Shown here: positions 15,101 through 21,931 of the stretch, in pieces | Layout: every line of letters begins with the position of its first letter | How positions within the stretch are numbered: the first letter of the stretch is position 1 | Source: a virus | Reading direction: 5' to 3' (one strand) | DNA: 40,582 nucleotides | Virus record (IMG/VR): IMGVR_UViG_3300030101_002855 | Coordinates: 23,359-63,940 of that record | Position numbers and translations under genes: made by a program | The notes under the pieces: generated by a model | The model's input: the letters and a program-made list of their open reading frames with translations, nothing else | Databases searched by the model: none | What the model was told of the DNA's origin: nothing

Positions 15101-15755
15101 CAGAGGTAATTTTATGCCTATTCTAAGGCTAGGTATGGCAGGGTTTGCAGGTGGTACTATTACATTAAAATCTAAAGCTTGGTTAAAAGAACAGATTTCT
15201 GGGGAAAGAGTATTTAATCCAGATGAGAAGATACCAGAAGATTTAATGGATGTGGTAGAAAATTTATCTGCTGTAGGTGCTTTTGGTTTTATGGGGGATG
15301 TAATATCTGCAAGTATGGAAGAAGGTAGAACTTACTCAAACGCAATAAAATTCTTAGCGTATCCACCCTTTATGTCTGATTTAAACAACCTAATGTTTAA
15401 GTTTATACCTGCACTAGAAAGAGACTTTTCAACATATCAAGCTGATGCATTTGCTAGGATGCCAACTAGATTACTTAGGTTAACAGGTTCTTCTTTTCTT
15501 CGTGAAGGCTCAAAACAAATAGAAACCAAGGGATATAAGCTCGATAGAATAAAAGGAACTAAAGCCTTAAGAGTCAAGAAAGTTTTAAATATGCTAGAAA
15601 AAGCAAAAGAGCCAAAAGATTATGATAAAGCATATGAAGAAGTTAGTGCTTGGAATAAATCATTTCCTCAGTTTCCTATACTAATGTCAGATATAAGTAT
15701 GAAAAAGATAATGCAAAGAAAAATGCGTAGATACAAGAAAAGGGTTCTAGGGTAA
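12126..15755 (+). CDS. Large internal virion (ejection) protein, 1209 aa
   Basis: The largest gene here, with AGAAGGA before the ATG one base after the upstream stop. The N-terminal domain (LSSYDDDKLFTSIIKKYPEY) is the 'YsDdeLfxxIxxKYPxY' segment found at the start of many phage polyvalent/ejection proteins. Residues ~95-260 are Gly/Ala-rich with several hydrophobic stretches (LLSFAMPVDLVTTLAGGGIG), able to insert in membranes. The middle is helical and basic. The later part (TASKIGLGYAPLLNVTQPMI; FTQFKRFGLRQTNYLKDLF) resembles C-terminal regions of polyvalent-type proteins, from memory. It lacks a visible lytic transglycosylase motif. It is expected to be ejected with the genome to bridge the envelope; that is inference. 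Confidence 0.65.
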   Translation: MTRQKLLSAFRNQNPNLSSYDDDKLFTSIIKKYPEYRDQLDNPYEFDSSQLLSGLPNFVKDAYNQSITGMAEEMSTGQKRFDLSGYEPGVLEDIGAGLLSFAMPVDLVTTLAGGGIGGAALKSTATKFITKKLAKNGVKGNVARAIAQKTAVNVGRQTAGLATYEGFKSAFTQKLENGDIKPEEVVKDTMSGALLGGSMAGTGAYLTTKGWSTMSRVLAETGVLGTTIPLSEGEVPEPQDYVNAAGMMLGIKAVGGAIGFPSKLKNFVLEGRKTGYKKELVKEDLAKDFGVAVGKLDDVARRQTETYLDSKGNKWNIISPEGRKKIKLVNYNTGESKVVKDSDFSLQYRLADEAQIPLEKIMPFRVKNLKNLEASQSMDNSKKQLLRNSALSKKKSSTLSELDPKKDKLGLEDMTPVELDRYRNILLKRQSIGDAINKLKTEGWVTQESKYSMFKEDFFPKPIKGIMEGLTRAKYRGSQKAPVRKYFNDIGQYQVDRDALNGEYLGRLMQTGLFNPTKKQLSRFKKPGMSNKDVEGAYYKNLHDLVKEGKLPEVNAVTSLIAQRFTASGGQIPGFQQNYVPGMMKKDLADIIFDDMVKAVDKKSEIARAIKSDFNYTDNDFILNMVSDPDKWIKKNPKVAEYLNTLIQNSMSKFKKETRSLISANVESGSGLQYLRAYQKVGRGLSEELFNTFGNLEKPKKFKIPEELLENNLKTLLSRYATKAADRTAFVKNFGVKGEKFRALVNKAEPEDDRIMRTLHHHVKGDIEYHSSYNYSPRTKEVWQKVMEWETASKIGLGYAPLLNVTQPMISSALEAGYLPFFKGLISLSNKKTRELIERSGVTNYSMFAEMMGHSKGTRLSSKVAETLGKYSGFTGINKLNQITAASTAKVLVDDMFKIVKGRGIRGKIKASRGWASNKLEKLGIDPNKSRLTDKDYITAMSKFARKTQLQKDILEDPLLFNDPRARMFTQFKRFGLRQTNYLKDLFISDLSRGNFMPILRLGMAGFAGGTITLKSKAWLKEQISGERVFNPDEKIPEDLMDVVENLSAVGAFGFMGDVISASMEEGRTYSNAIKFLAYPPFMSDLNNLMFKFIPALERDFSTYQADAFARMPTRLLRLTGSSFLREGSKQIETKGYKLDRIKGTKALRVKKVLNMLEKAKEPKDYDKAYEEVSAWNKSFPQFPILMSDISMKKIMQRKMRRYKKRVLG

Positions 15756-16690
15756 TGCCTAAAAGTATCAATGAATACTTCCAACCTTCTTCTACTAATG
15801 TTCACAACAATATAGATGACTTAATATTACAAGCCGAACTAGATAAACTAGCACAAACTGGTAGTATGCGTGCAGATACTAGACCTCAGTACATAGGTGG
15901 AGTACACCCTTTTGTAGAGAACATAGCTCTGTCTCCATTACTTCAATTAAAAAGTCTTGGTAGTGTAGGTAAAAAGATTTTAGAAAAAACTGGTCTACGC
16001 AATCCAATATCTCATTATACTAGAGCACCTGCGTTGGGCGGTATAATGAAATCGGGTTCAATCAGAGGTCGTGAAGCATTTCCCGGAAAGCCATTTAAGA
16101 GAGACACACCACCCGCAGTCTCGAAATTAATTAAAGAACTCGAAGAAAAAACGCTATCAAGTGCTGATGAGTTGCAATTTTATAAGGATGAATTAATACC
16201 GGGTTCACCATCGGTTTCGGTGACAAGAGACCCTATGTTCCTATCTAGACCTCACAAAAGTATAGGTACAGATATTAAGTTAGTTATGGATAGAGATGAA
16301 TTAATTAAAAAGGGGTTAAAGATTCAACCTTTTGTTCACAGTGGATTTGAAAAAGTTTCTGACTTGAGTAAAGCCGGTCTCGGAAAAGCTATGAATAGAA
16401 TATTTGAGTTTGAAGAAAGAGTTAGGGGTAATATTCCAGTAGAAAATATTAAGCTTATAGATATATTAAAATTTCCTAAGTGGAAAATGGAAGAAGATAT
16501 ACCAAATGTATTAAGAAGAAAGTCTAATATTCTAAGTAAAGTTATTTCAAGTGGAATACCTATGGTTATGAGTGATAAAGCTAAGAGTCAAATTTTTAAT
16601 ATGCTAAAAAACAAAGAGCTTTTAACAAGTAGAGAAATTAGAAAAATAACTAACACTCCAACATATAAGTTCGACCCATTTAAGCGTTAA
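15755..16690 (+). CDS. Possible ADP-ribosyltransferase-fold protein, last gene of the virion operon
   Basis: TAATG overlap with the 1209-residue ejection protein. After a ~80-residue linker comes a compact domain with three ordered motifs: SHYTRAPALGGIMKSGSIRG (His87-Tyr88-Thr89), PSVSVTRDPMFL (Ser/Thr strand, 152-163) and FEFEERVRGNIPVENIKLID (Glu-rich strand, 217-236). His ... Ser-x-Ser/Thr ... Glu is the general layout of ADP-ribosyltransferase (R-S-E/H-Y-E) folds, and 'E-x-E-E-R-V-x-G-x-I' after 'LVMDRDEL' recurs in proteins linked to phage ejection genes, as I recall. It might be ejected and modify a host target. The stop shares TTAA with the opposing helicase gene. A purely structural role is the alternative. 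Confidence 0.5.
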   Translation: MPKSINEYFQPSSTNVHNNIDDLILQAELDKLAQTGSMRADTRPQYIGGVHPFVENIALSPLLQLKSLGSVGKKILEKTGLRNPISHYTRAPALGGIMKSGSIRGREAFPGKPFKRDTPPAVSKLIKELEEKTLSSADELQFYKDELIPGSPSVSVTRDPMFLSRPHKSIGTDIKLVMDRDELIKKGLKIQPFVHSGFEKVSDLSKAGLGKAMNRIFEFEERVRGNIPVENIKLIDILKFPKWKMEEDIPNVLRRKSNILSKVISSGIPMVMSDKAKSQIFNMLKNKELLTSREIRKITNTPTYKFDPFKR

Positions 16691-18018
16691 AAAGGCTTAG
16701 GTGTACCACTTACATTCTCTCCTCTACCTCGTGCTAACTCTACTGCCTCAGATTCTGTATTAGTAACTAAACAACTATTACCATGATAGCCAACCTCACA
16801 AGAGTTGGTACTGCCATATCTATTCTTAGCAACTATAAGTTCCAAGAAACAATCACTGTTGCCATCATCTCCATACCTAGATACCCAAGGATAATGTGAA
16901 AATACAACTATCTCTGCATCCTGTTCTAAATTACCAGACTCAGCTAGGTCAGATAGCCTAGGTATTCTATCATTTCTATGCTCCATATTCCTATTCATTT
17001 GTGATACTAATATAACAGACATATTCTCAGCTTTAGCTAACCACTTATAGCTACGACTAACATCACCTATCTTTAATCTCAAGTCTCTCCTGTCATGAGT
17101 AGGGTGTTCTATTAATCCTATGTGGTCATCAATAACTACATCTGGATTTATAGCTTTTATCTCACGGAATGTTCCTTCTATATCTCTAACATCATCAAAC
17201 ATAAAAAGCTTATCGCTGTATGTCTCTGATATAGTGGCAGATATATCACTTAATTCTACTTGGTCTATGCCTATGTTATTTCTTAAGTTCCTATACTGCA
17301 AGGACTTAGACTCCATAGCTATAAACTTCTTCATCATTTCAGTGTTAGGCATTTCTCTATTAAACATGGCTACCTTTAGTCCTCTATGAACTAAGTTCCT
17401 AGCTATGTTTGCGGCTACAGTAGTCTTAGCATTGCCGGGTCTCCCTGCTATAATAGTTACCTCACCTCTAGTCATGCCAGTTATAACTGTATCAAGTGTT
17501 TTTATACCAGTTTGTATCTGAGTAGTAGAGTTTAGTATCGAATCTTTAGTCTCGTCTAGTAAAGAATCTATATCGAATGTTTTATTTGGTTGTAGCTTTA
17601 TTATATTCCCAATAGTTGTATGTGCTTCTTCTAATAGGTTGTCTGTCTGAACTGACCTATCCTTTATACCTTTAGATATATCACTTATCTGTACATACAA
17701 TATCCTTCTTAGGTAGTAGGCATGTAGTTTCTTAGCATAAACAACTGCATTAGAAGGAGAAGTAACTGAGTCAAGAAACCCTGTTATCTCATACTTTGCA
17801 CTATACCCATCTGCATTGTTGCCAACCTCCTCACATATTGTTATAAGGTCTACATCTTCTCCATTCTTATTTAGTTTGTCTATTGCATTCCAAACTTTCT
17901 TATTGAAAGATGAATAGAAGAAGTCTTCTTCTGGTATGTACTGCTTAACTGAATCTATATAATCACTATTAGTTATTAAGCAACCCAATAAAGCCTGTTC
18001 TAATTCAATGCTCTTCAT
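16687..18018 (-). CDS. dnaB: Replicative DNA helicase, DnaB-like
   Basis: 443 residues, the usual DnaB length. The N-terminal domain (IELEQALLGCLITNSDYIDS; residues ~75-105 EITGFLDSVTSPSNAVVYAK) and RecA-type C-terminal domain are both present. Motifs: Walker A GRPGNAKT at 192-199, NREM at 220-223 with the catalytic-type Glu222, Walker B VVIDDHIGLI at 294-303, SQMNRNMEHR at 339-348 and LSDLAESGNLEQDAE at 355-369. Walker A has Ala in place of the near-invariant Gly before Lys198. It unwinds DNA at the replication fork. Its start overlaps the end of the upstream gene by 14 bases. No primase or loader is recognised nearby. Its stop lies on the TTAA it shares with the opposing gene. Confidence 0.93.
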   Translation of the reverse strand: MKSIELEQALLGCLITNSDYIDSVKQYIPEEDFFYSSFNKKVWNAIDKLNKNGEDVDLITICEEVGNNADGYSAKYEITGFLDSVTSPSNAVVYAKKLHAYYLRRILYVQISDISKGIKDRSVQTDNLLEEAHTTIGNIIKLQPNKTFDIDSLLDETKDSILNSTTQIQTGIKTLDTVITGMTRGEVTIIAGRPGNAKTTVAANIARNLVHRGLKVAMFNREMPNTEMMKKFIAMESKSLQYRNLRNNIGIDQVELSDISATISETYSDKLFMFDDVRDIEGTFREIKAINPDVVIDDHIGLIEHPTHDRRDLRLKIGDVSRSYKWLAKAENMSVILVSQMNRNMEHRNDRIPRLSDLAESGNLEQDAEIVVFSHYPWVSRYGDDGNSDCFLELIVAKNRYGSTNSCEVGYHGNSCLVTNTESEAVELARGRGENVSGTPKPF

Positions 18019-18385
18019 TTATCTCCCTTAATTTAGGTGGTATTCTATCTAAAGACTTTCTCTCATATTCTTCTCTGAGCTTAAATCTCTTACTCTCGTT
18101 TTTAATTATTCCAGTAAGATACTTTAAGTTAAATCCTTGTTCAACGCCACCTTTCTTTTTGAATCTATAAATAGATTCCATTACTATGTTATCATTTATT
18201 CTCTCTATCTCTGATAAGAAACCTGCAACATCTACATCATGTATAGTCCAGTGCTTAGATAAGGATACAATCACCTCATCTATTAACTTTAATACCCTTG
18301 GAGACCTAGCTAATCTCAAAGACTTAAGTCTAATAGACACATCTTTCTTAAGTATCTTGCCAGAACATAGTGGGCATTTAGCCAC
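18005..18385 (-). CDS. Hypothetical protein with N-terminal CxxC, upstream of DnaB helicase
   Basis: 126 residues from a GTG that overlaps the upstream stop and has GGAG ten bases ahead; a longer frame from an ATG 24 bases upstream lacks such a site. It begins MAKCPLCSGKI: a CxxC knuckle without an obvious second pair, so either a half zinc site or a dimer site. The rest is helical and basic (KKGGVEQGFNLKYLTGIIKN; KRFKLREEYERKSLDRIPPK). Being translationally coupled to the helicase, it may be a loader or helicase accessory, but no loader motif such as an AAA+ P-loop is present. Confidence 0.65.
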   Translation of the reverse strand: MAKCPLCSGKILKKDVSIRLKSLRLARSPRVLKLIDEVIVSLSKHWTIHDVDVAGFLSEIERINDNIVMESIYRFKKKGGVEQGFNLKYLTGIIKNESKRFKLREEYERKSLDRIPPKLREINEEH

Positions 18386-18623
18386 AGAGACCGCACTCCT
18401 CAATGTCAAGTGGTATTATGTCGAACATGTCTTGCCTAAGTATAGTGTTTCCTATGTTATTACCTGAAGAATCTAAAGTTCTAGTCTGATATGCAGACCT
18501 ACACTTTCCACATCTATAAACCTTAGAGCCTACAGAAGGTGGTAGCTTATCTCTATTTATACCAACTGTAGGAACACAACCATAGTCTATCCAATCATCT
18601 CCTAGAAAGTATTTAATATCCAA
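18378..18623 (-). CDS. Zinc-ribbon protein, 81 aa (TTG start)
   Basis: I place the start at a TTG eight bases after GAGAAGG. This sits 14 bases after the upstream nuclease stop and avoids a 148-base overlap that a far-upstream ATG would need. The resulting protein begins MDIKYFLGDDWIDYGCVPTV. It holds two CxxC knuckles, CGKC at 38-41 and CGLC at 77-80, separated by a Thr/Asn-rich loop: a zinc ribbon. The final GTGGCTAA joins it to the next gene. Likely DNA-binding or transcription-related; a role beside the helicase is inferred only from position. Confidence 0.6.
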   Translation of the reverse strand: MDIKYFLGDDWIDYGCVPTVGINRDKLPPSVGSKVYRCGKCRSAYQTRTLDSSGNNIGNTILRQDMFDIIPLDIEECGLCG

Positions 18624-18637
18624 GAATCTTACCTTCT

Positions 18638-18973
18638 CTAGGGTCTTGTAGTGGACTCCAGATTCTTTAATTTTTTCATAATAGTCAACAAATCCGTCAT
18701 CAATATTATACCGTATGCTTGACCTCTTGATTCCTTTACGCACTGAAGGTGTAATCCCTCTATTTGTTCCGATGGCTTCAACCATTCTGCTATCCTTTTC
18801 CGTACCTTACATTGTACGGTGTATTCTTCTATTGTTAAATCAACCTCTGCGTCTAGACCTAAAGACCTTCCATCTGAACCCCATGCTCTCGTAGAATCTA
18901 GACCGTATTCTTTTGCTAGGTTTACTATTTCTCGTTCAAACCTATTTCCTTTTGCTTTGCTTTTTGATGGCAC
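18638..18973 (-). CDS. PD-(D/E)XK nuclease, Holliday-junction-resolvase-like
   Basis: GTG start eight bases after AAAAGGA. 111 residues. It opens KSKAKGNRFEREIVNLAKEY as in Hjc/Hje-type resolvases and small phage endonucleases (basic N-terminus, then a Glu in the first helix, Glu13). Then TRAWGSDGRSLGLDAEVDLT with Asp45, and YTVQCKVRK with Gln54 and Lys56, completing E...D...(E/Q)xK. A hydrophobic strand YGIILMTDLLTIM ends the domain. It may resolve branched DNA before packaging, or act as a general endonuclease. Gln in place of Glu in the QxK position is common in some families. Confidence 0.75.
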   Translation of the reverse strand: MPSKSKAKGNRFEREIVNLAKEYGLDSTRAWGSDGRSLGLDAEVDLTIEEYTVQCKVRKRIAEWLKPSEQIEGLHLQCVKESRGQAYGIILMTDLLTIMKKLKNLESTTRP

Positions 18974-18978
18974 TTTTT

Positions 18979-19236
18979 CTAGTCCTTTTTCTTTTCTTTT
19001 TGAACGGGCTCTCTAGAAACTTCTGAATCCCCTTCTCTATTTTCTTGAATAAATCCATTTATTTTTTCCTCCATGAATTTAGTATATGTTTCTGTTTCAC
19101 CCTTCATATCTAAGTAGTTATAAAGGAAGTCACCTAAAACATCTATTGCTTTCTTATTAGCTAGAACCAATCTAGATAATGTGTTAATATCTTTGGATAT
19201 AGTTCTCTTTGTTATTTTATTATTATTTTTTTTCAT
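18979..19236 (-). CDS. Hypothetical charged protein, 85 aa
   Basis: Helical and charged: MKKNNNKITKRTISKDINTL, then RLVLANKKAIDVLGDFLYNY and an acidic/basic tail (EPVQKEKKKD). It ends five bases before the nuclease start. No clear ribosome site. The 197 bases upstream of it, up to the next gene, hold no frame with a ribosome site; I see only AT-rich sequence there. No family recognised. Confidence 0.6.
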   Translation of the reverse strand: MKKNNNKITKRTISKDINTLSRLVLANKKAIDVLGDFLYNYLDMKGETETYTKFMEEKINGFIQENREGDSEVSREPVQKEKKKD

Positions 19237-19433
19237 ATTTAATTGTATAAGTGGAGAGTAAAATTTCTATTGAATGTAGGTAGCCAACCGTTTTAACTCA
19301 ATTAATTTTTTGTTATCAATATTAATCTGAAAAACAACTGCAATCTATAAACCCACTTGCTTATGTGTTCTGCTTATGGGATTAAGTTTGTTAATTATTA
19401 TTGTAACTATTACTCCCCACTTATAATCTTTAT

Positions 19434-19568
19434 TTAACCGTCTATCTTTTTTTCTATTCTATGTAGTCTCCATATATGACTAATCTGAAGACATAACATC
19501 ATTAGCATAGTAAATTCCCAATAGGGAAAGTATTCTGCACTAAACAATGCTTCCCAATAGTATCTCAT
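19434..19568 (-). CDS. Small hypothetical protein, 44 aa, Trp/Tyr-rich
   Basis: A strong AAGGAG lies just ahead of the ATG, and the gene begins three bases after the previous stop. The sequence MRYYWEALFSAEYFPYWEFT then MLMMLCLQISHIWRLHRIEK is aromatic and moderately hydrophobic in the middle, so it could lie along or in a membrane. No family recognised. The spacing and ribosome site are what support it. Confidence 0.5.
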   Translation of the reverse strand: MRYYWEALFSAEYFPYWEFTMLMMLCLQISHIWRLHRIEKKIDG

Positions 19569-19571
19569 TTC

Positions 19572-19733
19572 TTACTCCTTTTCTTTTTCTTTCCAAGATT
19601 CAACAATGTCTTTGTTTAGAATTGATGGAGTATACTCTTCATCATCAAAAATACTGTTAGCAATCTCTATTAAAATATCTTTTGGATTTTCTTGCCCAAT
19701 CCAATACTCAAGCATTTCTTTATTTACTCTCAT
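19572..19733 (-). CDS. Small acidic hypothetical protein, 53 aa
   Basis: AAGGAG lies six bases before the ATG. The sequence MRVNKEMLEYWIGQENPKDI, then LIEIANSIFDDEEYTPSILN and KDIVESWKEKEKE is acidic and helical. Short early phage proteins with the 'ELIDLIANxxYxPxxLxxDIxxxW' ending are common and this one fits that style; I do not know the function. It heads the pair with the 44-residue gene downstream. Confidence 0.6.
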   Translation of the reverse strand: MRVNKEMLEYWIGQENPKDILIEIANSIFDDEEYTPSILNKDIVESWKEKEKE

Positions 19734-19845
19734 ACTACTCTCCTTATATTAATTCTTTGGGCGTTTTAGAGACAACGAAACAACAAAACAAAACTCAAGG
19801 TACGCCCTAACCATAGGAAACAAATTCTAATATATATATTAAGTA

Positions 19846-19868
19846 TGGGGTTAGAATAACTAACCCCA
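19846..19868 (-). terminator. Perfect 9-bp hairpin after the helix-turn-helix gene
   Basis: TGGGGTTAG and CTAACCCCA pair exactly around a 5-base AT loop, 17 bases beyond the stop of the leftward helix-turn-helix gene. The downstream (leftward) side is AT-rich but has no clean U-run, so termination would be partial, or the hairpin may protect mRNA ends. An operator is the other reading of the same symmetry. Confidence 0.45.
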
Positions 19869-19884
19869 CACTTACGATTACTTA

Positions 19885-20085
19885 CTACTTACTTAAAGAA
19901 TATGTAGCATACCCTTTAGTATTGTCAGTTAATATCTTCATACCGAAATTATTTCTCAGTTCAAAGACTACTGCCGCAAGTCTATAGATACCGAATCTAT
20001 TAACTGCGGTTTTGGCTGTAAGTTTCTTTCCTGTAAATAGGTAGTCTCTTACTTTCTCTAGTTGTGTTTTTCTTTTTCTTGCCAT
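19885..20085 (-). CDS. Small winged helix-turn-helix DNA-binding protein
   Basis: AAGGAG precedes the ATG. 66 residues: a basic N-terminus (MARKRKTQLEKVRDYLF), then KLTAKTAVNRFGIYRLAAVV FELRN split over residues 21-45, and a wing-like GYATYSL end. 'LT-x-x-x-A-x-x-x-F-G-x-x-R-L-x-x-x-x-x-x-L-R' followed by a short beta hairpin is the pattern of small phage winged HTH proteins (HTH_39-like, by memory). A regulator of the early operon is likely; the TGAGA palindromes at 30386-30581 are one candidate target, but nothing links them directly. Confidence 0.75.
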   Translation of the reverse strand: MARKRKTQLEKVRDYLFTGKKLTAKTAVNRFGIYRLAAVVFELRNNFGMKILTDNTKGYATYSLSK

Positions 20086-20273
20086 TTTAACTCCTTATTG
20101 TATGTTATTCTTAATGACTTTATTAGATTATTTTCTTCAGATAAAGATAGTTCATATACTGTTTTACCTTTCTTAACATTAGATGCAGTAGATAGCATTA
20201 ATTCTATGCCTCTCTCCCATCCAAAAGTATCCGTGAACTTCTCTTGTATCTCATTCCACTTTTTTATTTCCAC
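20058..20273 (-). CDS. Hypothetical protein, 71 aa
   Basis: Overlaps the HTH gene by 28 bases and the gene before it by 23 bases, a packed arrangement. Sequence MEIKKWNEIQEKFTDTFGWE, RGIELMLSTASNVKKGKTVY and ELSLSEENNLIKSLRITYNK is helical, charged and soluble. No family recognised. Confidence 0.55.
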   Translation of the reverse strand: MEIKKWNEIQEKFTDTFGWERGIELMLSTASNVKKGKTVYELSLSEENNLIKSLRITYNKELKWQEKEKHN

Positions 20274-20499
20274 TAGGTTCTCCCCCGTATTCCGTATTCA
20301 ATCTACTAGGGTAAAGCTCTTCTTCGTCTGTCGTCATTCCTTCTTCTGTGTTACGCTCTGCTATCTCGTCATATTCTTTTTGCAATTTACCCTTCAGTAT
20401 CTCAGCTTCCTTATGGTAGGAAGATAGTTCTTTACCATAACTTATTAAAGTACTAAGAGACCTAATGATTATGTTATACTCACTATTCGTTATTTTCAT
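20251..20499 (-). CDS. Hypothetical protein, 82 aa
   Basis: Starts one base after the stop of the SSB-like gene. The first half is helical with a coiled-coil look (ISYGKELSSYHKEAEILKGK, LQKEYDEIAERN); the second half is acidic and flexible (TTDEEELYPSRLNTEYGGEP). The tail may be disordered. No family recognised; it may partner the SSB-like protein. Confidence 0.55.
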   Translation of the reverse strand: MKITNSEYNIIIRSLSTLISYGKELSSYHKEAEILKGKLQKEYDEIAERNTEEGMTTDEEELYPSRLNTEYGGEPSGNKKVE

Positions 20500-21069
20500 C
20501 TAGAATGGCATGTCAGATAAGTCACGCTTACCATTGCTCCATGAGTAGACAGAAGTTACTTTAGGAGAAGTTACTTCCTCTCCGTCTCTATTAGTCCATT
20601 TCTCATGCTTGATTTTAACTATAGCAGGTGAACCCTCACAGTTAGATGGTGAAAATACAGGTAAAGCATATACTGTTCTTCCATCTATCTCTTTTTCTTC
20701 TGGCTTTATACCTAGAGATTCACATACATCTTTGAACTCTCTATTACCACCAGAATTAGGTTGTAGCTTGTCGTCACTAGGATTCTTAAACCTAAAGAAA
20801 CCCTTAGAGCGTACCACCTTACCTACAAACATAGAACCACTGTGCTCTCCAAACATTTTGTCTGAGTTATCAGTAGCTAGTTTGAAGTTTAGATTGTATA
20901 TATCTGCTAGGTGTTTACCCCGTATAACAACATCTTCCTTCATTGTGAAGTCTTTCACATGTGCATAATAATCTCCTTCTGGAATTATTACACTAGGTTT
21001 ATCTTCAGATGGGTCGTAGTAAGACTCTCCACCCATTACATCTTCAAGTGTTGAATTAATATCACTCAT
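20500..21069 (-). CDS. Single-stranded DNA-binding protein-like (acidic DMPF C-terminus)
   Basis: 189 residues with an OB-fold-like beta-rich core: VIIPEGDYYAHVKDFTMKED, KHLADIYNLNFKLATD, VVRSKGFFRFKNPS, a region PAIVKIKHEKWTNRDGEEVT and VTSVYSWSNGKRDLSDMPF. 'PEGxYxAxVxxx' at the N-terminus and an acidic hydrophobic tip (DLSDMPF, compare DDDIPF of bacterial SSB) are both typical of phage SSB-like proteins. It overlaps the annealing-protein gene by eight bases. It coats single-stranded DNA during replication and recombination and its tip should recruit partner enzymes; the assignment rests on pattern, not on a named family. Confidence 0.7.
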   Translation of the reverse strand: MSDINSTLEDVMGGESYYDPSEDKPSVIIPEGDYYAHVKDFTMKEDVVIRGKHLADIYNLNFKLATDNSDKMFGEHSGSMFVGKVVRSKGFFRFKNPSDDKLQPNSGGNREFKDVCESLGIKPEEKEIDGRTVYALPVFSPSNCEGSPAIVKIKHEKWTNRDGEEVTSPKVTSVYSWSNGKRDLSDMPF

Positions 21070-21688
21070 TTTCTTTTTCCTTTATTTGTTCTATTCTTGC
21101 TATTACTTTATGTATATCGCTCTTGTCAATATCTCCATTTTCTATTAAAAGCAATATCTTTTCTGTCCATTCCTCGCTTAAGCCTTCTGTTTGTTCATAT
21201 AGAAATTCTATATCTTCTTGACTTAATGAGTTATCTTCTACTCTGTTTCTGTATACATCATCAGCTATGTTTAAGTACATATTAAAAGCCTTCTTTATAC
21301 AATCTGTATTAGCTGACTTTATATCATTACCTACATCTACGAACTCCTCACTTCCTCTCTTCTTCTGTATTCTATGAGCCGCTGTCATATCTCCCTTTCT
21401 CCATATACCACCTTCAAACCATCTCAATCTACCATGTACCATAAACGCCTCACTACCTAGAGTCTCTGTCTTTATTATAGTCCAAGACCATCCGGGATAG
21501 TACTTATCTGCCATCTTCTTCATATACCCAACCTCTACATAGTCAAGTCCAAACTTTTTCTTGACCTGAGATTTAGGAGTATCTTCCATAGATACTTTCT
21601 CATGAAGATTTCGTATAGTATCAAACACATCACTAGTGACTAATGAACTATCACTAGTTGTTTCTACTGATGTAATCTCATCACTCAT
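21062..21688 (-). CDS. Single-strand annealing protein, Rad52/Sak/ERF-like
   Basis: 208 residues. The central domain reads VEVGYMKKMADKYYPGWSWT (51-70), then EAFMVHGRLRWFEGGIWRKG (80-99) and DIKSANTDCIKKAFNMYLNI (122-141). 'PGWSW...V.GRL....GI.R..GD...A......A.TD..K.A...' is the layout of Rad52-type annealing proteins of phages. The C-terminus is acidic and helical (LSQEDIEFLYEQTEGLSEEW). With the Cas4/RecB-like nuclease and SSB-like protein in the same operon, this makes a complete red/rec-type recombination set. Family choice between Rad52/Sak and ERF is uncertain. Confidence 0.7.
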   Translation of the reverse strand: MSDEITSVETTSDSSLVTSDVFDTIRNLHEKVSMEDTPKSQVKKKFGLDYVEVGYMKKMADKYYPGWSWTIIKTETLGSEAFMVHGRLRWFEGGIWRKGDMTAAHRIQKKRGSEEFVDVGNDIKSANTDCIKKAFNMYLNIADDVYRNRVEDNSLSQEDIEFLYEQTEGLSEEWTEKILLLIENGDIDKSDIHKVIARIEQIKEKENE

Positions 21689-21706
21689 TTACACCTCTCT
21701 TTCTAT

Positions 21707-21931
21707 TTAAGCCTCAGCCTTGTCGTCATTAATTAATAGTGAGCCTAATGCATCACTAGTATTAGCCATCTCTTCAGCTTTAGCTATGTTCTTCTTAAAT
21801 TTAGGTAGTTCTTTTTCTTGGTTAGCAACTACAAACATTAGATTCATCAACGCTAGTTCTAGCTGACTTAACCTAAAGTGAAGCTCTTCTACCTTACCAT
21901 TTAGTTTCTTATAATTTTCCCATGTTTCCAC
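21707..21931 (-). CDS. Coiled-coil hypothetical protein, 74 aa
   Basis: Highly helical: METWENYKKLNGKVEELHFR, LSQLELALMNLMFVVANQEK, then an acidic, Ala-rich end (LINDDKAEA). Heptads over the first 45 residues suggest a coiled coil, perhaps a small oligomeric partner of a neighbouring recombination protein. It overlaps the next-upstream gene by 23 bases. No family recognised. Confidence 0.55.
   Translation of the reverse strand: METWENYKKLNGKVEELHFRLSQLELALMNLMFVVANQEKELPKFKKNIAKAEEMANTSDALGSLLINDDKAEA

Noticed and set aside
20062-20427. Plus-strand frame of 121 residues
   Set aside because: Phe/Leu/Ser/Cys-rich, antisense to two well-supported leftward genes with no ribosome site.
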